Assembly: GCA_030527105.1 (NCBI GenBank)
Contig: JAUNBK010000004.1
Span: forward strand, 33,683 to 97,682
Origin: Planctomycetia bacterium
GTDB taxonomy: Bacteria > Planctomycetota > Planctomycetia > Pirellulales > Thermoguttaceae
DNA length: 64,000 nt
Direction of reading: 5' to 3'
Shown here: positions 9,668 through 20,600 of the stretch, piece after piece
Layout: the number at the start of each line of letters is the position of its first letter
Numbering within the stretch: position 1 is the stretch's first letter
Position numbers and translations under genes: made by a program
The notes under the pieces: model-generated
The model's database searches: none
Seen by the model: only the letters and a program-made list of their open reading frames with translations
Told to the model about the DNA's origin: nothing

Positions 9668-10716
9668 GAAACGTTTTTGCACGTCTCGTTTGGTGCCTTT
9701 TGATTTTCGGAGCGTTCTTCAACCCGCTCGCTTCGACGATTGCACAGGAGAAGGTGGCAATGAAAGAAGAGGAGCGCTTGAAGATTCAAGCCTGCATTTC
9801 GAAGGGTTTGGATTGGCTTGCACTCCAGCAGTCGCGATCCGGGCGCTGGACCGCCACCGGGGGGCAATATCCCACCGCAATGACGGCGCTTTGCGTCGTT
9901 GCTCTCACGGCGGAAGGCTCCACCACAATGCAGGGAAAATACGCTCCCGCGATTCGTCGTGGCGTCGATTTTCTCCTCGCGCAGTCGCGTCCCAATGGTC
10001 TTATCGGCTCCCAGAGCGACAGCGTTTATACCTATGGACACGGCTACGCCATGCTCGCCCTCGCGCAAATTCTCGGAGAGGAAGAAGACTTGGAGCGTCG
10101 CGAACAAATCACGGATGTTCTCGTTCGTGCCGTTCGTTTCACTTCTCAAGCGCAAACCTCTGCTGGTGGCTGGGGCTACGTGAGCGCGAAAGATGGCAGC
10201 GATTTTGACGAGGGTTCCACCACAATTACGCAAGTCCAAGGTCTCCGCGCCTGTCGAAACGCAGGAATTCCCGTACCGAAAGAGACGATCGATAAAGCCG
10301 TGGCGTATATTCATCGCTGCACCAATCCGGACGGAGGAGTGCAATACTCCATCCAAGGCGGTCCCGGTCGTCCACCAATCACGGCAGCCGCAATTGCGTG
10401 CCTCTACAACGCGGGCGATTACGATGATAAATACGTTCCGCGTATGCTCAATTTTACCAAACAAACGCTCGGGGACATCAACAATTCCGGCGCGGGTTTT
10501 TGGCACTACGGACATTTTTATTACGCACAAGTGATGTATCGCCAGGGTGGCGAGGAGTGGCGAAAATACTACTCTGCCCTGGCGCGAAAACTCGTGGGCG
10601 AAGCCGGGGCGTCTGGCGCATGGACGCAAGGTTTCGTGGGCGAAGTTTATACGACTGCAACAAATTTGATTATTCTTCAACTCGAGAATAGCAATTTGCC
10701 CATTTTCCAACGATAG
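9664..10716 (+). CDS. Exported prenyltransferase/squalene-cyclase-like alpha/alpha-toroid protein
   Basis: The protein has an N-terminal signal peptide (hydrophobic core to about residue 27, ending TIAQ). Repeated motifs of the terpenoid-cyclase/prenyltransferase toroid fold follow: [26 protein letters not shown], and AGGWGY at about residue 160 with paired helices between. The DxDD catalytic motif of squalene-hopene cyclases is not present, so a binding role is more likely than cyclisation. Family members like this are common next to MoxR/VWA clusters in Planctomycetes. The start overlaps the stop of the giant PQQ protein by 4 bases (ATGA), and MoxR follows 31 bases downstream, so the gene is part of one operon. 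Confidence 0.88.
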   Translation: MRNVFARLVWCLLIFGAFFNPLASTIAQEKVAMKEEERLKIQACISKGLDWLALQQSRSGRWTATGGQYPTAMTALCVVALTAEGSTTMQGKYAPAIRRGVDFLLAQSRPNGLIGSQSDSVYTYGHGYAMLALAQILGEEEDLERREQITDVLVRAVRFTSQAQTSAGGWGYVSAKDGSDFDEGSTTITQVQGLRACRNAGIPVPKETIDKAVAYIHRCTNPDGGVQYSIQGGPGRPPITAAAIACLYNAGDYDDKYVPRMLNFTKQTLGDINNSGAGFWHYGHFYYAQVMYRQGGEEWRKYYSALARKLVGEAGASGAWTQGFVGEVYTTATNLIILQLENSNLPIFQR

Positions 10717-10747
10717 AAAATTTTTTCAATTACAAAGGATTCAAAAT

Positions 10748-11767
10748 ATGGATACCAAAGCGCTTCATACCGCGCGCGAGAAGATTCAAGAACAACTGGC
10801 GCAAGTGATTGTCGGGCAGAACGAAGTGATCGAAGAGCTTCTTATTGCTCTTTTTTGCCAAGCCCATGCGATTTTGGAGGGTGCTCCAGGTTTGGCGAAG
10901 ACGCTCCTCATCAGCACGCTGAGCAGAACGTTGAATTTGTCCTTCAGCAGGATTCAATTCACTCCCGACTTGATGCCGGGGGATATCACGGGAACCGACA
11001 TCATTGAGGAGGATCGCGGCACGGGGAAACGTGATTATCGTTTCATCGAAGGACCTTTGTTTGCCAACGTGGTTTTAGCGGACGAAATCAACCGAACGCC
11101 CCCCAAAACTCAGGCGGCACTCCTCGAGGCGATGCAAGAACGACAAGTTTCTGTTGGGCGCGTGCGCCACGCTCTCCCCACACCGTTTTTCGTCCTCGCG
11201 ACACAAAACCCGATCGAGCAGGAGGGGACTTACTCCCTCCCCGAGGCGCAGCAGGATCGATTTATGTTTAAGATTCTCGTCAATTATCCCTCCTTTTCGG
11301 AGGAGTTTGAGGTCGCGCGTCGCACGACAACGACGATGGAGGATAAAATCGAACCCGTCTTGAGCAAAGAAGAAATCCTCGAAATTCAAAAACTCGTGCG
11401 CGAAACGCCGATCTCCGACCACCTCATCCGATACGCTCTTGCGCTCGTGCGTCAGACGCGTGTGGGAGAAGAGGGCGTCCCTGATTTTACGACCGAAAAT
11501 TTGTCGTGGGGCGCGGGACCTCGAGCCGTGCAATTCCTCTTGCTCGGCGCGAAAGCACGCGCACTCTTCAATGGGAATTCGCACGTCTCCGTCGAGGACA
11601 TTCAGGCGCTGGCGAAACCCGTTTTGCGCCACCGAATCATGCTCAATTTTGCTGCCGAGAGCGACGGAATGACGACCGACAGCATTATTGCACGTCTCCT
11701 GGAAGAAACGCCCGCGAGAGAGGAAGAGCTTCTCCAGCACCCGCGTTTGAAGAGAATGTTCGCGTGA
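10748..11767 (+). CDS. MoxR-type AAA+ ATPase
   Basis: Cytoplasmic AAA+ chaperone-like ATPase of the MoxR family, expected to act with the downstream DUF58 and VWA proteins in maturation or remodelling of membrane or periplasmic targets. Walker A region [10 protein letters not shown] (near residue 39), Walker [13 protein letters not shown] (near 110), [12 protein letters not shown] (near 155) and the sensor/arginine-finger region EAQQDRFMF are all present. The length of 339 residues is normal for the family. An AAAGGA ribosome binding site precedes the ATG. The order MoxR, DUF58, BatA-like, VWA is the conserved one for this system. Confidence 0.95.
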   Translation: MDTKALHTAREKIQEQLAQVIVGQNEVIEELLIALFCQAHAILEGAPGLAKTLLISTLSRTLNLSFSRIQFTPDLMPGDITGTDIIEEDRGTGKRDYRFIEGPLFANVVLADEINRTPPKTQAALLEAMQERQVSVGRVRHALPTPFFVLATQNPIEQEGTYSLPEAQQDRFMFKILVNYPSFSEEFEVARRTTTTMEDKIEPVLSKEEILEIQKLVRETPISDHLIRYALALVRQTRVGEEGVPDFTTENLSWGAGPRAVQFLLLGAKARALFNGNSHVSVEDIQALAKPVLRHRIMLNFAAESDGMTTDSIIARLLEETPAREEELLQHPRLKRMFA

Positions 11768-11869
11768 AGCCGTCCGCTTTTGTGCGCGCCGTGGCTCGAG
11801 AAACGTCGTGAAAGTCGAATTATAAAGTAGAATTAATATGAAGAGAAAGAGGTGCGCCTCGTTGGGGAT

Positions 11870-12757
11870 ATGAATAAAATTTTTCAGCCAGAATCGCTCA
11901 AAACCATTCGTCGATTGGAGCTTCGTGCCCGCACGCTTGTGGAGGGGATGCTCTCTGGACGTCATAAAAGCCCGTTTTTCGGGCAGTCGCTTGAGTTCCG
12001 CCAGCATCGTGAGTATGCGCGCGGGGACGATTTGCGCCGAATCGATTGGAAGGTTTGGGGAAAGCAGGATAAATATTACGTCAAGCAATTCGAAGACGAG
12101 ACGAATTTGCGCGCCTCGCTCCTTGTGGACGTCTCCGAGAGTATGCTCTACGGAGGGCGCGGGAGCGGAATGTCGAAATACGACTACGCCGCGACGCTCG
12201 CCGTCTCGATCGCCTACCTCCTCCTCCGCCAGCAGGACTCCGCAGGGGCAATCTCCTTCGACGATGAAATTCAATGTACCGTCCCTCAAAAAATGAGTCG
12301 AAATCATCTGAATTCCATAATTCAAGCGCTCGATGTTGATGTGCCGCGTCGCAAAACGCGCATGGACACCATGTTGGAGCGCGTGGCGGAAATTTTCCCT
12401 CGACGAGGAATGATGATCCTTTTCTCCGACCTTTTCACTCCACGAGAGGAACTTTGGAAGGGACTCAAACGCCTCTGCGCCTCGGGGCACGATGTGATTG
12501 TTTTTCATATTTTGCACGATGACGAACTCGATTTCACGTTCGACGGTCCCTCTCAATTTGAGGGTCTCGAGGAAATGGGGCGCTTGCGTTGCAATCCTCG
12601 AGCGCTGCGCGAGGCGTATCTCGAGATTTTGAACGAATATTTGGTTGAAATTCGTCGCGGCTGCGCCCAGCTGCATATCGACTATTCGTTGGTTCGAACG
12701 AGCGACCCGTTCGATCGAACGCTCAACCAGCTCCTTCAGCGTCGCATGAAACATTAA
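11870..12757 (+). CDS. DUF58 domain protein (MoxR partner)
   Basis: DUF58/VWA-like protein with the family signature LEFRQHREYARGDDLRRIDW (near residues 38-57) and a MIDAS-like DVSESM near 90. The ATG at 11870 was chosen because the sequence MNKIFQPE aligns with the family start; a GTG at 11852 would add six residues without improving the ribosome binding site. No membrane segments are visible, so it is probably cytoplasmic or membrane-associated. It follows moxR by about 100 bases and precedes the BatA-like gene by 43 bases. Its molecular role is not known for the family beyond acting with MoxR ATPases. Confidence 0.93.
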   Translation: MNKIFQPESLKTIRRLELRARTLVEGMLSGRHKSPFFGQSLEFRQHREYARGDDLRRIDWKVWGKQDKYYVKQFEDETNLRASLLVDVSESMLYGGRGSGMSKYDYAATLAVSIAYLLLRQQDSAGAISFDDEIQCTVPQKMSRNHLNSIIQALDVDVPRRKTRMDTMLERVAEIFPRRGMMILFSDLFTPREELWKGLKRLCASGHDVIVFHILHDDELDFTFDGPSQFEGLEEMGRLRCNPRALREAYLEILNEYLVEIRRGCAQLHIDYSLVRTSDPFDRTLNQLLQRRMKH

Positions 12758-12800
12758 TCAAAATACAAACATCGACATATACACGAGATAAACGTACCGC

Positions 12801-15134
12801 ATGTTCACACATCCGACACTCCTGTGGGGGCTTTTATTTTTAGCAGCACCACTCCTGATCCATCTCATCAATTTGCTTCGCCGTCGGCGTATCGAATGGG
12901 GAGCCATGGAGTTTCTCCTTGCCGCATTCAAGCGCCATCGGACGCGCGTGCGTATGAAGGAGTTGCTTCTCCTCCTCATGCGCCTTGCGGCAGTTGCGCT
13001 CATGGTGCTTCTCGTGGCGCAGCCCGTCCTTAAAAATCGCCTCGGCGCGCTTGCGGGAGGAATCAAGACGCATCACATTTTCGTCCTCGACGACAGCTTC
13101 TCCATGGGGGACACGGACGGCGAAAAAAGTGTGTTTCAAACGGCGAAAAACGTTCTCACCCAATTTGCGGAGGAGTCGGCGCAACTCCCCGTCGCGCAGC
13201 AATTCACGCTCCTTCGAACCTCCCAAGCCCGACCGGCACACATTCGACCCGACTTCCAAGCGCAAAGGATTGACTCCAATTTCGTACAACAAGTTCGTTC
13301 CATTTTGGGCACGTTCGAACCCAGCCACGAGAGCGCGGGTCCCACCGCAGGATTGAACGCCGTGGAGGAGATTGCCCCCGAGACGGACGATGAAAACAGA
13401 ATTGTGTACGTCTTGTCGGATTTTCGAAAGCGCGACTGGTTCGAGAATTCCGACTTGTCGCGGCGTTTGGAGGAGTTGAAGGAGAAAGGCGTCCCCGTTC
13501 GGCTTATCGACTGCGCCAACGTGGAGCGTCCGAATCTTGCAATTTCGAATCTCGTACCGATGGCGGGGACTCGCGCGGCAGGGACGCCCCTTTTTATGAG
13601 TGTGGACGTGAGGAATTTTGGCGACACACCCGCCACAAACGTCGTAGTTCATCCCGAAACGCGCGCAAATGGCGAGTCGCAAACGCTCCCCGCGATACGA
13701 ATTCCCGAGATTCCGCCCGGCGGCGTCGTGTCGGAACGATTCGCGGTGCGATTTCCTCTGGCTGGCTCCCACACGATTGCTGCCGCCTTGGATCCTGACG
13801 CCGTGATGGACGACAATTATGTGTGCGCGTCCGTCGATTTTCCTGCGTTCGAATCTGTCCTCGTGATTGAATCCACCTCCGCATTGGACGCCAAGTCCCC
13901 CGCTCGAACGTTGGCAACGGCGCTTTCCCCCGGCGGAAGCGTGAATACGGGTCTTTCGATTCGCATCGAGTCGCCGAGATTCCTTGCCACCAACCCACTG
14001 GATGATTTTAGTGTGATTTATCTGGCGGACGTTGCGACGTTGGACCCTCAGGGTGTCGCGGCACTCGAAGAGTTTTTGCAAAACGGCGGCGGCGTCTGCA
14101 TTTTTGCGGGACAAAATACGGATCCGATTTTCGCTCAAAAATGGTATCGTGAAGGGAAAGGTTTTTTTCCCGCGCTTTTGCGTCAGCCGACGGATTTGGC
14201 GGTCGATTATTTGCAAAAAATCCCCGACGTTCGCGTGTCGGAACACCCCATCTTTCGTATATTCTCAGGGAAAACGAGCGCGCTGCTTAATTCCGTGAAT
14301 ATTGCGCAATATTATTCTCTTGAGGACGAGTCGTTGGAGAATCTCATTCCGATGGAGGACGACGTTTCGTCGGCGCAACGGCGCTCCGCCTCGAATGCAG
14401 CCGGGGGGGAATTGGATCACGAGTCGGGTTCCGCAGACGTGCGGATTATTGCGGCGCTTCGAAACAACGCTCCGCTCGTTTTGGAGAAGCGCTACGGCAG
14501 AGGGTGGGTGATTTTGTTCCTCACGTCGGTCGATTCCTCGTGGAATAATTGGTCGCGGGGCAACCCATCCTATGTCGTCATGCTCCTTCAGCTTCAGGCG
14601 TATTTGGCAAGCTCGCGCCACTCCGAAGAGACACTTTGTGTAGGGGAAAAGATTTCGTTTGAATATTCTCCGGAAGAATTTTCTCCCGAAGTTCGATTTT
14701 TAACGCCGGAGGGCGAGCCTTTGCGTACGATTCAATCCGTTCCGCAAAAAAATGGGCAACTTCTCGCCGAGTCAGAGTGGATCGCGACGCCTGGTGTGTA
14801 TTCTGCCGAGATGGTGCCCAAAAAGAATGCGTATCCGAAGCGCTTTTTTGCCATAAACGTCGACGCGAAGGAGGGGGACGTGGCGAAAATCTCGAGTGAA
14901 GAATTGGCGCAATCCTTAAAAACTGCCGCGTACGAATTCTTCTCCTCGGCAGACTTCCGCTTGGGGACGGACGTTGATCCGGGTTTTCGCTTGTCCGACT
15001 GGCTATTGTACCTCTTGGCCCTTTGGCTTCTTTTGGAGATGCTTTTGGCAACGAGCGCTAGTTATCATTTGAAAAACATTGAATTAAGCACAGGGTCACG
15101 ACCTCGAAAATCGACTCAGGGAGGCGCGAAATGA
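12801..15134 (+). CDS. BatA-like N-terminal membrane protein with VWA and glutamine-amidotransferase-like regions
   Basis: The first ~30 residues (TLLWGLLFLAAPLLIHLINL) are the BatA/Aerotolerance N-terminal membrane motif. A second helix lies around 55-75. A VWA region follows with the metal-site motif DDSFSM near residue 95. The middle contains a CARDB-like beta domain (around 260-340) and a GATase1-like fold (around 370-600). A last transmembrane helix (WLLYLLALWLLLEMLLA) is near 750. So the bulk is likely periplasmic and anchored at both ends. The stop codon overlaps the next start by 4 bases (ATGA at 15131-15134). The role is probably in the MoxR-dependent membrane complex. Confidence 0.9.
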   Translation: MFTHPTLLWGLLFLAAPLLIHLINLLRRRRIEWGAMEFLLAAFKRHRTRVRMKELLLLLMRLAAVALMVLLVAQPVLKNRLGALAGGIKTHHIFVLDDSFSMGDTDGEKSVFQTAKNVLTQFAEESAQLPVAQQFTLLRTSQARPAHIRPDFQAQRIDSNFVQQVRSILGTFEPSHESAGPTAGLNAVEEIAPETDDENRIVYVLSDFRKRDWFENSDLSRRLEELKEKGVPVRLIDCANVERPNLAISNLVPMAGTRAAGTPLFMSVDVRNFGDTPATNVVVHPETRANGESQTLPAIRIPEIPPGGVVSERFAVRFPLAGSHTIAAALDPDAVMDDNYVCASVDFPAFESVLVIESTSALDAKSPARTLATALSPGGSVNTGLSIRIESPRFLATNPLDDFSVIYLADVATLDPQGVAALEEFLQNGGGVCIFAGQNTDPIFAQKWYREGKGFFPALLRQPTDLAVDYLQKIPDVRVSEHPIFRIFSGKTSALLNSVNIAQYYSLEDESLENLIPMEDDVSSAQRRSASNAAGGELDHESGSADVRIIAALRNNAPLVLEKRYGRGWVILFLTSVDSSWNNWSRGNPSYVVMLLQLQAYLASSRHSEETLCVGEKISFEYSPEEFSPEVRFLTPEGEPLRTIQSVPQKNGQLLAESEWIATPGVYSAEMVPKKNAYPKRFFAINVDAKEGDVAKISSEELAQSLKTAAYEFFSSADFRLGTDVDPGFRLSDWLLYLLALWLLLEMLLATSASYHLKNIELSTGSRPRKSTQGGAK

Positions 15135-17644
15135 ATATGGACGAAAAAATCGTTTTCCAATGGGGAAGAATCGAAGGGAATGCGGATTGGATTTTGCCGA
15201 TTCTCGCGCTCTTGGCGGCGTGGTGGATCGTGCTTCGCATTTATCGTTACGATGGTCGCGAGCTTCGCACACTCTGGCGTTGGCTCCTCCCGGCACTTCG
15301 AATGGGCGCTATTTTTGTCCTCTTTGTCATTTATCTTGAGCCTCAATGGCGTACGGAGCGACAAACGAAACAAAATTCACAAGTTGCCATTTTTGTGGAC
15401 GTGAGCCAAAGTATGACTCTCCCGGAGTCCGATGCGCCAACGGCTCCGCAGAGGAGTGCCGCCGCGACAAAATTGCTTTTCGATTCGCCACTTTTGAAAA
15501 AAATGAACGAAAAACACGACCTCATTTTCGTGGGATTCGACGATGAGGCGCGAAAGCTCCAAATGTTTCCGATGAAGAGTTGGTCTGGCGAGAAAAGTGG
15601 CGAAAACACGAGCGAAGTGGATGCCGAACTCGCGAAACGAGAGGCTCTGCGAAGGACACTCGAGCAGCCGCAGGGGACACGATCCGCGCCGTCGGACGCC
15701 ATTCGCGCATGGCTCAACACGCAGCCTCCCGACGCACCCTTGGCGGCGGTCGTTTTATGTACGGATGGCGCACAAAATCAGGGGGGCGAGCCAAGCGCGG
15801 CGGCGCGTTCTGCTCAAAAAATGGGCGTCCCGATCTACTCCATCGGCATAGGGTCGGCATCCCCCCTCGAAAATTATCGTTTGTACGAAATGGAGGCGCC
15901 CGTCCGCGTCCAACCGCATGATCCATTTTTTATCACGGGACTCGTCCAAGGCGTTGGTTTTGGAGGAATTTCGGAAGATAAAATGGAGCAAGAATCAAAT
16001 TCTTCCGAAAACTCCAGAGTGCGCGTAAGCGCGGGGCGCGTCAAAATGGTGCGCGTGGAGCTGCATTTGCTCCCGCAGTCGGAGAATTGGACGCCGGAGT
16101 CCGCCGAGAACTCCCTCGGAGAGAGTACGCTCCTTCAAACTCAGGAGATTCTTCTGGGCGAGGAGGGGCGTGTCGTCCCGGTTCGATTCGAGATAGAGCC
16201 GCCCGGAGAGGGAAAATTCGCGTATCTCATGCGCGTCGTGCCCGTTCTTGGGGAGCGAATCACGAGTGACAATGCCCGGGTGGCGGAGGTCGAAATTATC
16301 GATCGAAAATTGCGCGCCCTTATTTGTGCCGGAGGACCGACGCGCGAGTACCAATTTTTGCTCGCTGCGTTTTATCGCGACAAAACGATTGAATCTCACG
16401 TTCTTTTGCAAAGTGCGCGTCCCGGAGCATCGCAAGAGGGGGACAAAATGCTGGTCGAATTCCCTCAGACGCGTGAGGAGCTTTTTTCGTACGATTGCAT
16501 TCTTGCGATTGATCCTGATTGGCAGCGTCTTTCTCCCGCGCAGGTCGAGTGGTTGGACGAGTGGCTAGTGCGACAGGCGGGCGGGCTGCTTTTGATCGCG
16601 GGGCCCGTTTATATGGGGGAATCGGTCGGAGGGTGGATTGAGGATCCGAATTTCGAGCGAATTCGGGCGTTTTATCCTGTTGAATTTCAAAAACGTTTTT
16701 CGGCTGCGCGCCAGAATACGTATTTGGCGGAACGCGCGTGGGCGCTCGATTTCTCTCGCGAGGGCGTCGAGGCGGAGTTCCTTCGTTTGGGCGACTCGCT
16801 CTCGGAAAGCGTTCGTGCGTGGGACGAGTTTGAGGGCGTTTATGGATATTTTCCAACGAAAAATCTCAAGCCGGGCGCGACTGCATTGGCGTATTTCTCC
16901 AACCCTCGTGCGAAAAATGGGGATCAAAAGCCGATCCTCATTGCGTCCCAATTTTATGGATCAGGAAGAATTTTGTATTTCGGAACCGGGGAATTTTGGC
17001 GCTTGAGGACTTTGAATCCTGATTATTTCGTGAGATTTTATACTCAAATTGTTCGATATGTCGCGCAAGGGCGAATGGCGCAGCAATCGACGCGCGGCAG
17101 GCTGATGCTCACGAAGGATTCCTTCGCGCCGGGCGATTCTATCGACATTCGTGCGCAACTCTTTGACGCTCAGTTGGCGCCTCTCTCCGCAACGGCTGTC
17201 GAGGCAGAAGTTTTCTTGCCGGACGGCAGGATTCAGAGCGTGAAATTGGCGGCGGAACCCGAGCAGCCAGGAACGTTTGTGGGAAGTTTCTCGACGATTT
17301 TGGAGGGGACGCTGCGGATTGAGCTGCCGATTCCGCAGAGTGAGGAGCGTTTGGCGCGTCGCGTCGAGATCGTTCTTTCTGACGTGGAGCGTGAGAAACC
17401 CCAGAAAAACATGCCGCTTTTGGAGACACTCGCGCGCGACTCAGGCGGTAGGGCGTTTGAGTCGCCAGACGACGCAGAAATTCAATCGTTGCCAGAGATT
17501 ATTCTGGGGAAAACGCGCGTCGCGACCATTTCTTCGATGGCAGATCCTGTGTTTGAGCGGGAGTTCATGTGGAAAATGTTGTGTATTTTTGTGGGATTGC
17601 TCAGCGTGGAGTGGTTCTTGAGACGAATTTTGAAGTTGGCTTGA
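15131..17644 (+). CDS. Large membrane-anchored VWA protein of the MoxR cluster
   Basis: Two N-terminal transmembrane helices (residues ~20-40 and ~55-75) are followed by a VWA domain with DVSQSM near residue 95. Then comes a long region with beta-rich stretches and a GATase1-like fold around 430-640, and a C-terminal helix near 820 (MLCIFVGLLSVEWFL). At 837 residues it is much longer than a bare VWA protein; planctomycete clusters commonly carry such long versions. It begins inside the stop codon of the preceding BatA-like gene, so the two are translationally coupled. It is the last gene of the MoxR group; the glycoside hydrolase begins 49 bases later with its own AAGGAG site. Confidence 0.9.
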   Translation: MNMDEKIVFQWGRIEGNADWILPILALLAAWWIVLRIYRYDGRELRTLWRWLLPALRMGAIFVLFVIYLEPQWRTERQTKQNSQVAIFVDVSQSMTLPESDAPTAPQRSAAATKLLFDSPLLKKMNEKHDLIFVGFDDEARKLQMFPMKSWSGEKSGENTSEVDAELAKREALRRTLEQPQGTRSAPSDAIRAWLNTQPPDAPLAAVVLCTDGAQNQGGEPSAAARSAQKMGVPIYSIGIGSASPLENYRLYEMEAPVRVQPHDPFFITGLVQGVGFGGISEDKMEQESNSSENSRVRVSAGRVKMVRVELHLLPQSENWTPESAENSLGESTLLQTQEILLGEEGRVVPVRFEIEPPGEGKFAYLMRVVPVLGERITSDNARVAEVEIIDRKLRALICAGGPTREYQFLLAAFYRDKTIESHVLLQSARPGASQEGDKMLVEFPQTREELFSYDCILAIDPDWQRLSPAQVEWLDEWLVRQAGGLLLIAGPVYMGESVGGWIEDPNFERIRAFYPVEFQKRFSAARQNTYLAERAWALDFSREGVEAEFLRLGDSLSESVRAWDEFEGVYGYFPTKNLKPGATALAYFSNPRAKNGDQKPILIASQFYGSGRILYFGTGEFWRLRTLNPDYFVRFYTQIVRYVAQGRMAQQSTRGRLMLTKDSFAPGDSIDIRAQLFDAQLAPLSATAVEAEVFLPDGRIQSVKLAAEPEQPGTFVGSFSTILEGTLRIELPIPQSEERLARRVEIVLSDVEREKPQKNMPLLETLARDSGGRAFESPDDAEIQSLPEIILGKTRVATISSMADPVFEREFMWKMLCIFVGLLSVEWFLRRILKLA

Positions 17645-17692
17645 GCGTACAAACAGTCGACAGACGATAAGTGTGCAATAAGGAGCAAAATC

Positions 17693-20600
17693 ATGAAATT
17701 AAGAGGGTTTTGCGTCGTTTTTCTTGCGGCGCTCCTTTGGTGTGCGGGCGCGGTCGCTCAGAAGGGACTTGAATTGTCCGATCCCGCGAGGATGCCGAAG
17801 ATTGCCGAGGCGGCGGGATATCCTCAGTCGGACGTCGATTTGCGGGGGAATTTTAACGCCCCACCTCCGGGATTTGGCGAAGTCCCATTTTGGTGGTGGA
17901 CGGGCGACCCGTTGGACAAAGAGCGCCTTGCGTACCAAATTCGCAAGCTCCACGAGAATGGCGTCTCCGGGATGCAGGTGAATTATGCGCATAAAGACAC
18001 GCAAGGTTGGCCCACTTATCTTAATACGCCAGAAATTTTTTCCGAGGAATGGTGGGAATTCTGGCGTTTTGCGGCGGCGGAGTCGAAAAAGTATGATATG
18101 TCTATTGGTTTGAGTACATATACGCTCGATTGGCCAGGCGCGAAAAATCTGTTTGGCGATATCGTGTATAACGACCCTGAATTTCATTTTCAAACGCTGA
18201 GTGGGCGTGAAATTTTCGCCATTAATAAAAAAGATGTGACATTGCTCTTGGAAAAAAATGCCAGCTTGAAAGGAAAATTTCCTCATAATTTAGTCGATAT
18301 CGATCGCGAAAAAGTCTTCCTGGTTGTCTATATTCAAAAAAGTGATAAAACTACGCTGGAGTATTGGCGAGTTCAAAAAACTTCGTCTTCGATCGAGGAA
18401 TGGGTGAAGAAATTCGTGGAAAATCCCGCTGCCGATCGACTCTGCATGTGGGAATTCGAAATCAAAACACATGGTGGAACGCTCAATCCGCTCCATCCCG
18501 GCTCCGGCGCGCGAGTGATTGAGAAATTTTTCCAACCCTTTGTCGAGCACAACGGCGGGGCGGGTTCCGCTGGTCTCAATTGGTTTTTCAACGACGAGCT
18601 TCGCCTCTCTGCCGACGCGCGCGGATGGTGCGACGATTTATGTGAAAAATTTCAAGCGATGAAAGGGTACGATTTTCTCAAAGACGCTCCTGCGTTTTTT
18701 GTTGACTTGGGACCTCAGAGTGCAAAAGTGCGTTTGGATTATGCTGACGTTCGACTTCAATTGATTGAGGAAAGATATTTTAAGCCTATTTATTTGTGGC
18801 ATTATGAAAAAGGGATGATTTTTGGGTGCGACAATAATGGACGTGGGATGGCTCCGATGGAGTATGGCGACTATTTTCGAGCCGTGCGTTGGTACTCCGC
18901 GCCGGGACACGACACGCCGGGGGGCAGGGCGGATTTTATCAAGGGAAAAGTTTCAAGCTCCATCGCGAATTTGTACAAGCGACCGCGCGTTTGGCTCGAA
19001 GGCTACCACTCACTCGGCTGGGGAGCGTCGCCAAACACTTTAATGTACGCCACAAATGAGAATTACGTCTTCGGCTGCACGCTCTTGAATCTCCACGGAT
19101 TCTACTACACCACACACGGCAGCATGTGGGAGTGGGCGCCGCCTTGCTATCATTTTCGGATGCCGTATTGGAAGCATATGGGCGCGTTCCTTCGTTATTT
19201 CGAGCGACTCTCATTCGTGATGAGTCAAGGTGTTTGCCAAAGCGAAATTGCGATCATTTATCCAACTTCTCCAGGGCAAGCATGGCTGAACAACAATCAA
19301 AAATTCGCGACTCAAACCGCATTCGATGCGGCAAGGAAAATCTACTCCACGGGTCGCGACATCACGTTTATCGACGAGCAATCGATCCAACGTGGGAGAA
19401 TTTTGCCGGGAGAGGGTGCTTTCGAAACGTCGGACATGAAATTCTCCGTCGTAATCATACCCGGAATGGAGGCAATTCGAAAAGATACGATTCGCGCGCT
19501 TCATGCCATGGCGAAAAATGGCGTCAAGGTCGTGTGTCTCGGAATGACGCCGGGTGTTTCGGACGCTTCGCTCGGCGACGCGGAATTTGAGCGCTGCGTG
19601 AGAGAATTGTTTGGTGCCGAGGGGGTTGGAGTGTTTGTTTCGACGCAGTCGCCTCCCGCGCGAGTGTATCCTGCGGTGCGTGGGGTGCTCGACGATCTTG
19701 ATAACACGCCAAACAATTCGCAAAATAATTCGCCAAATAATGCACCAAATAGTGCTCTTCTGCGGAAGTATCCGGGGGGATTTGAGGGGTATTGGGCTTG
19801 GGCACACGAGAAAGGCGTGAGTACGCTCGACGCCTCAGGCACGCTCGTGAATTTTGCGCATGAGCCGAGAGATTATCGTCTTCTTTGCTATTGCGACAAT
19901 TCTGCGACGCTTTTTATCAATGATCGCCCCATCAAAGAGGGGATCGATTATTCGCATGGGTGGCAGGGTGTTTTGGCGCTTAAAAAGGGTGATAAAATCC
20001 TTATCCGTGCGAAAGACAATGAAAATGGCGACAAAAGCGCTGGCATCTTTTTTGCGATTTCGGATGGTCAAAAAACGCTCTTCTCCACGGCGGATTTGAC
20101 GTACGTGCGCAATGGTGCGGCGAGTCCTCTTTCTCCCGAGAATGTTCACGAACTTCATCGTTTTGGTACGACACAAAGACGATTTTTGTCGCACTTCGAC
20201 CAAGAAATCGCACGATTCCCACAAGATGTGCGCGTCGAGAATCCAGCCTCCGATGGGCAGGCGAAATACCTCCATCGAAAGGTGGGGGAGAACGACGTTT
20301 ATCTCATGATGGGCGTGAAAAAGGGCGCGTTGGTCTCGTTCCGCACGCAGGGGAAGGCGGAGTTGTGGGACTCGGCAACGGGGAAAATCACGCCGCTTCC
20401 GATTTATGCGACGACGGAATTTTCCTATCAAAACGGGAGTTTGCTCAAAAAGCAGCCGGGCGTCACGCTTCGCGCCCCGTTGGATTCCTCGCAAGCGGCG
20501 CTTATTGTTTTTTCGCCGGGCGAAACAACGCTCGACACGAATATCGCTGTGGAAACCAAAGTCGCAACACTCTCTCTTGATGCGGCTCCATGGAGAATGC

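Noticed and set aside
12840..14246. 468-codon minus-strand frame
   Set aside because: Antisense to the BatA-like gene and lacks recognisable domains.
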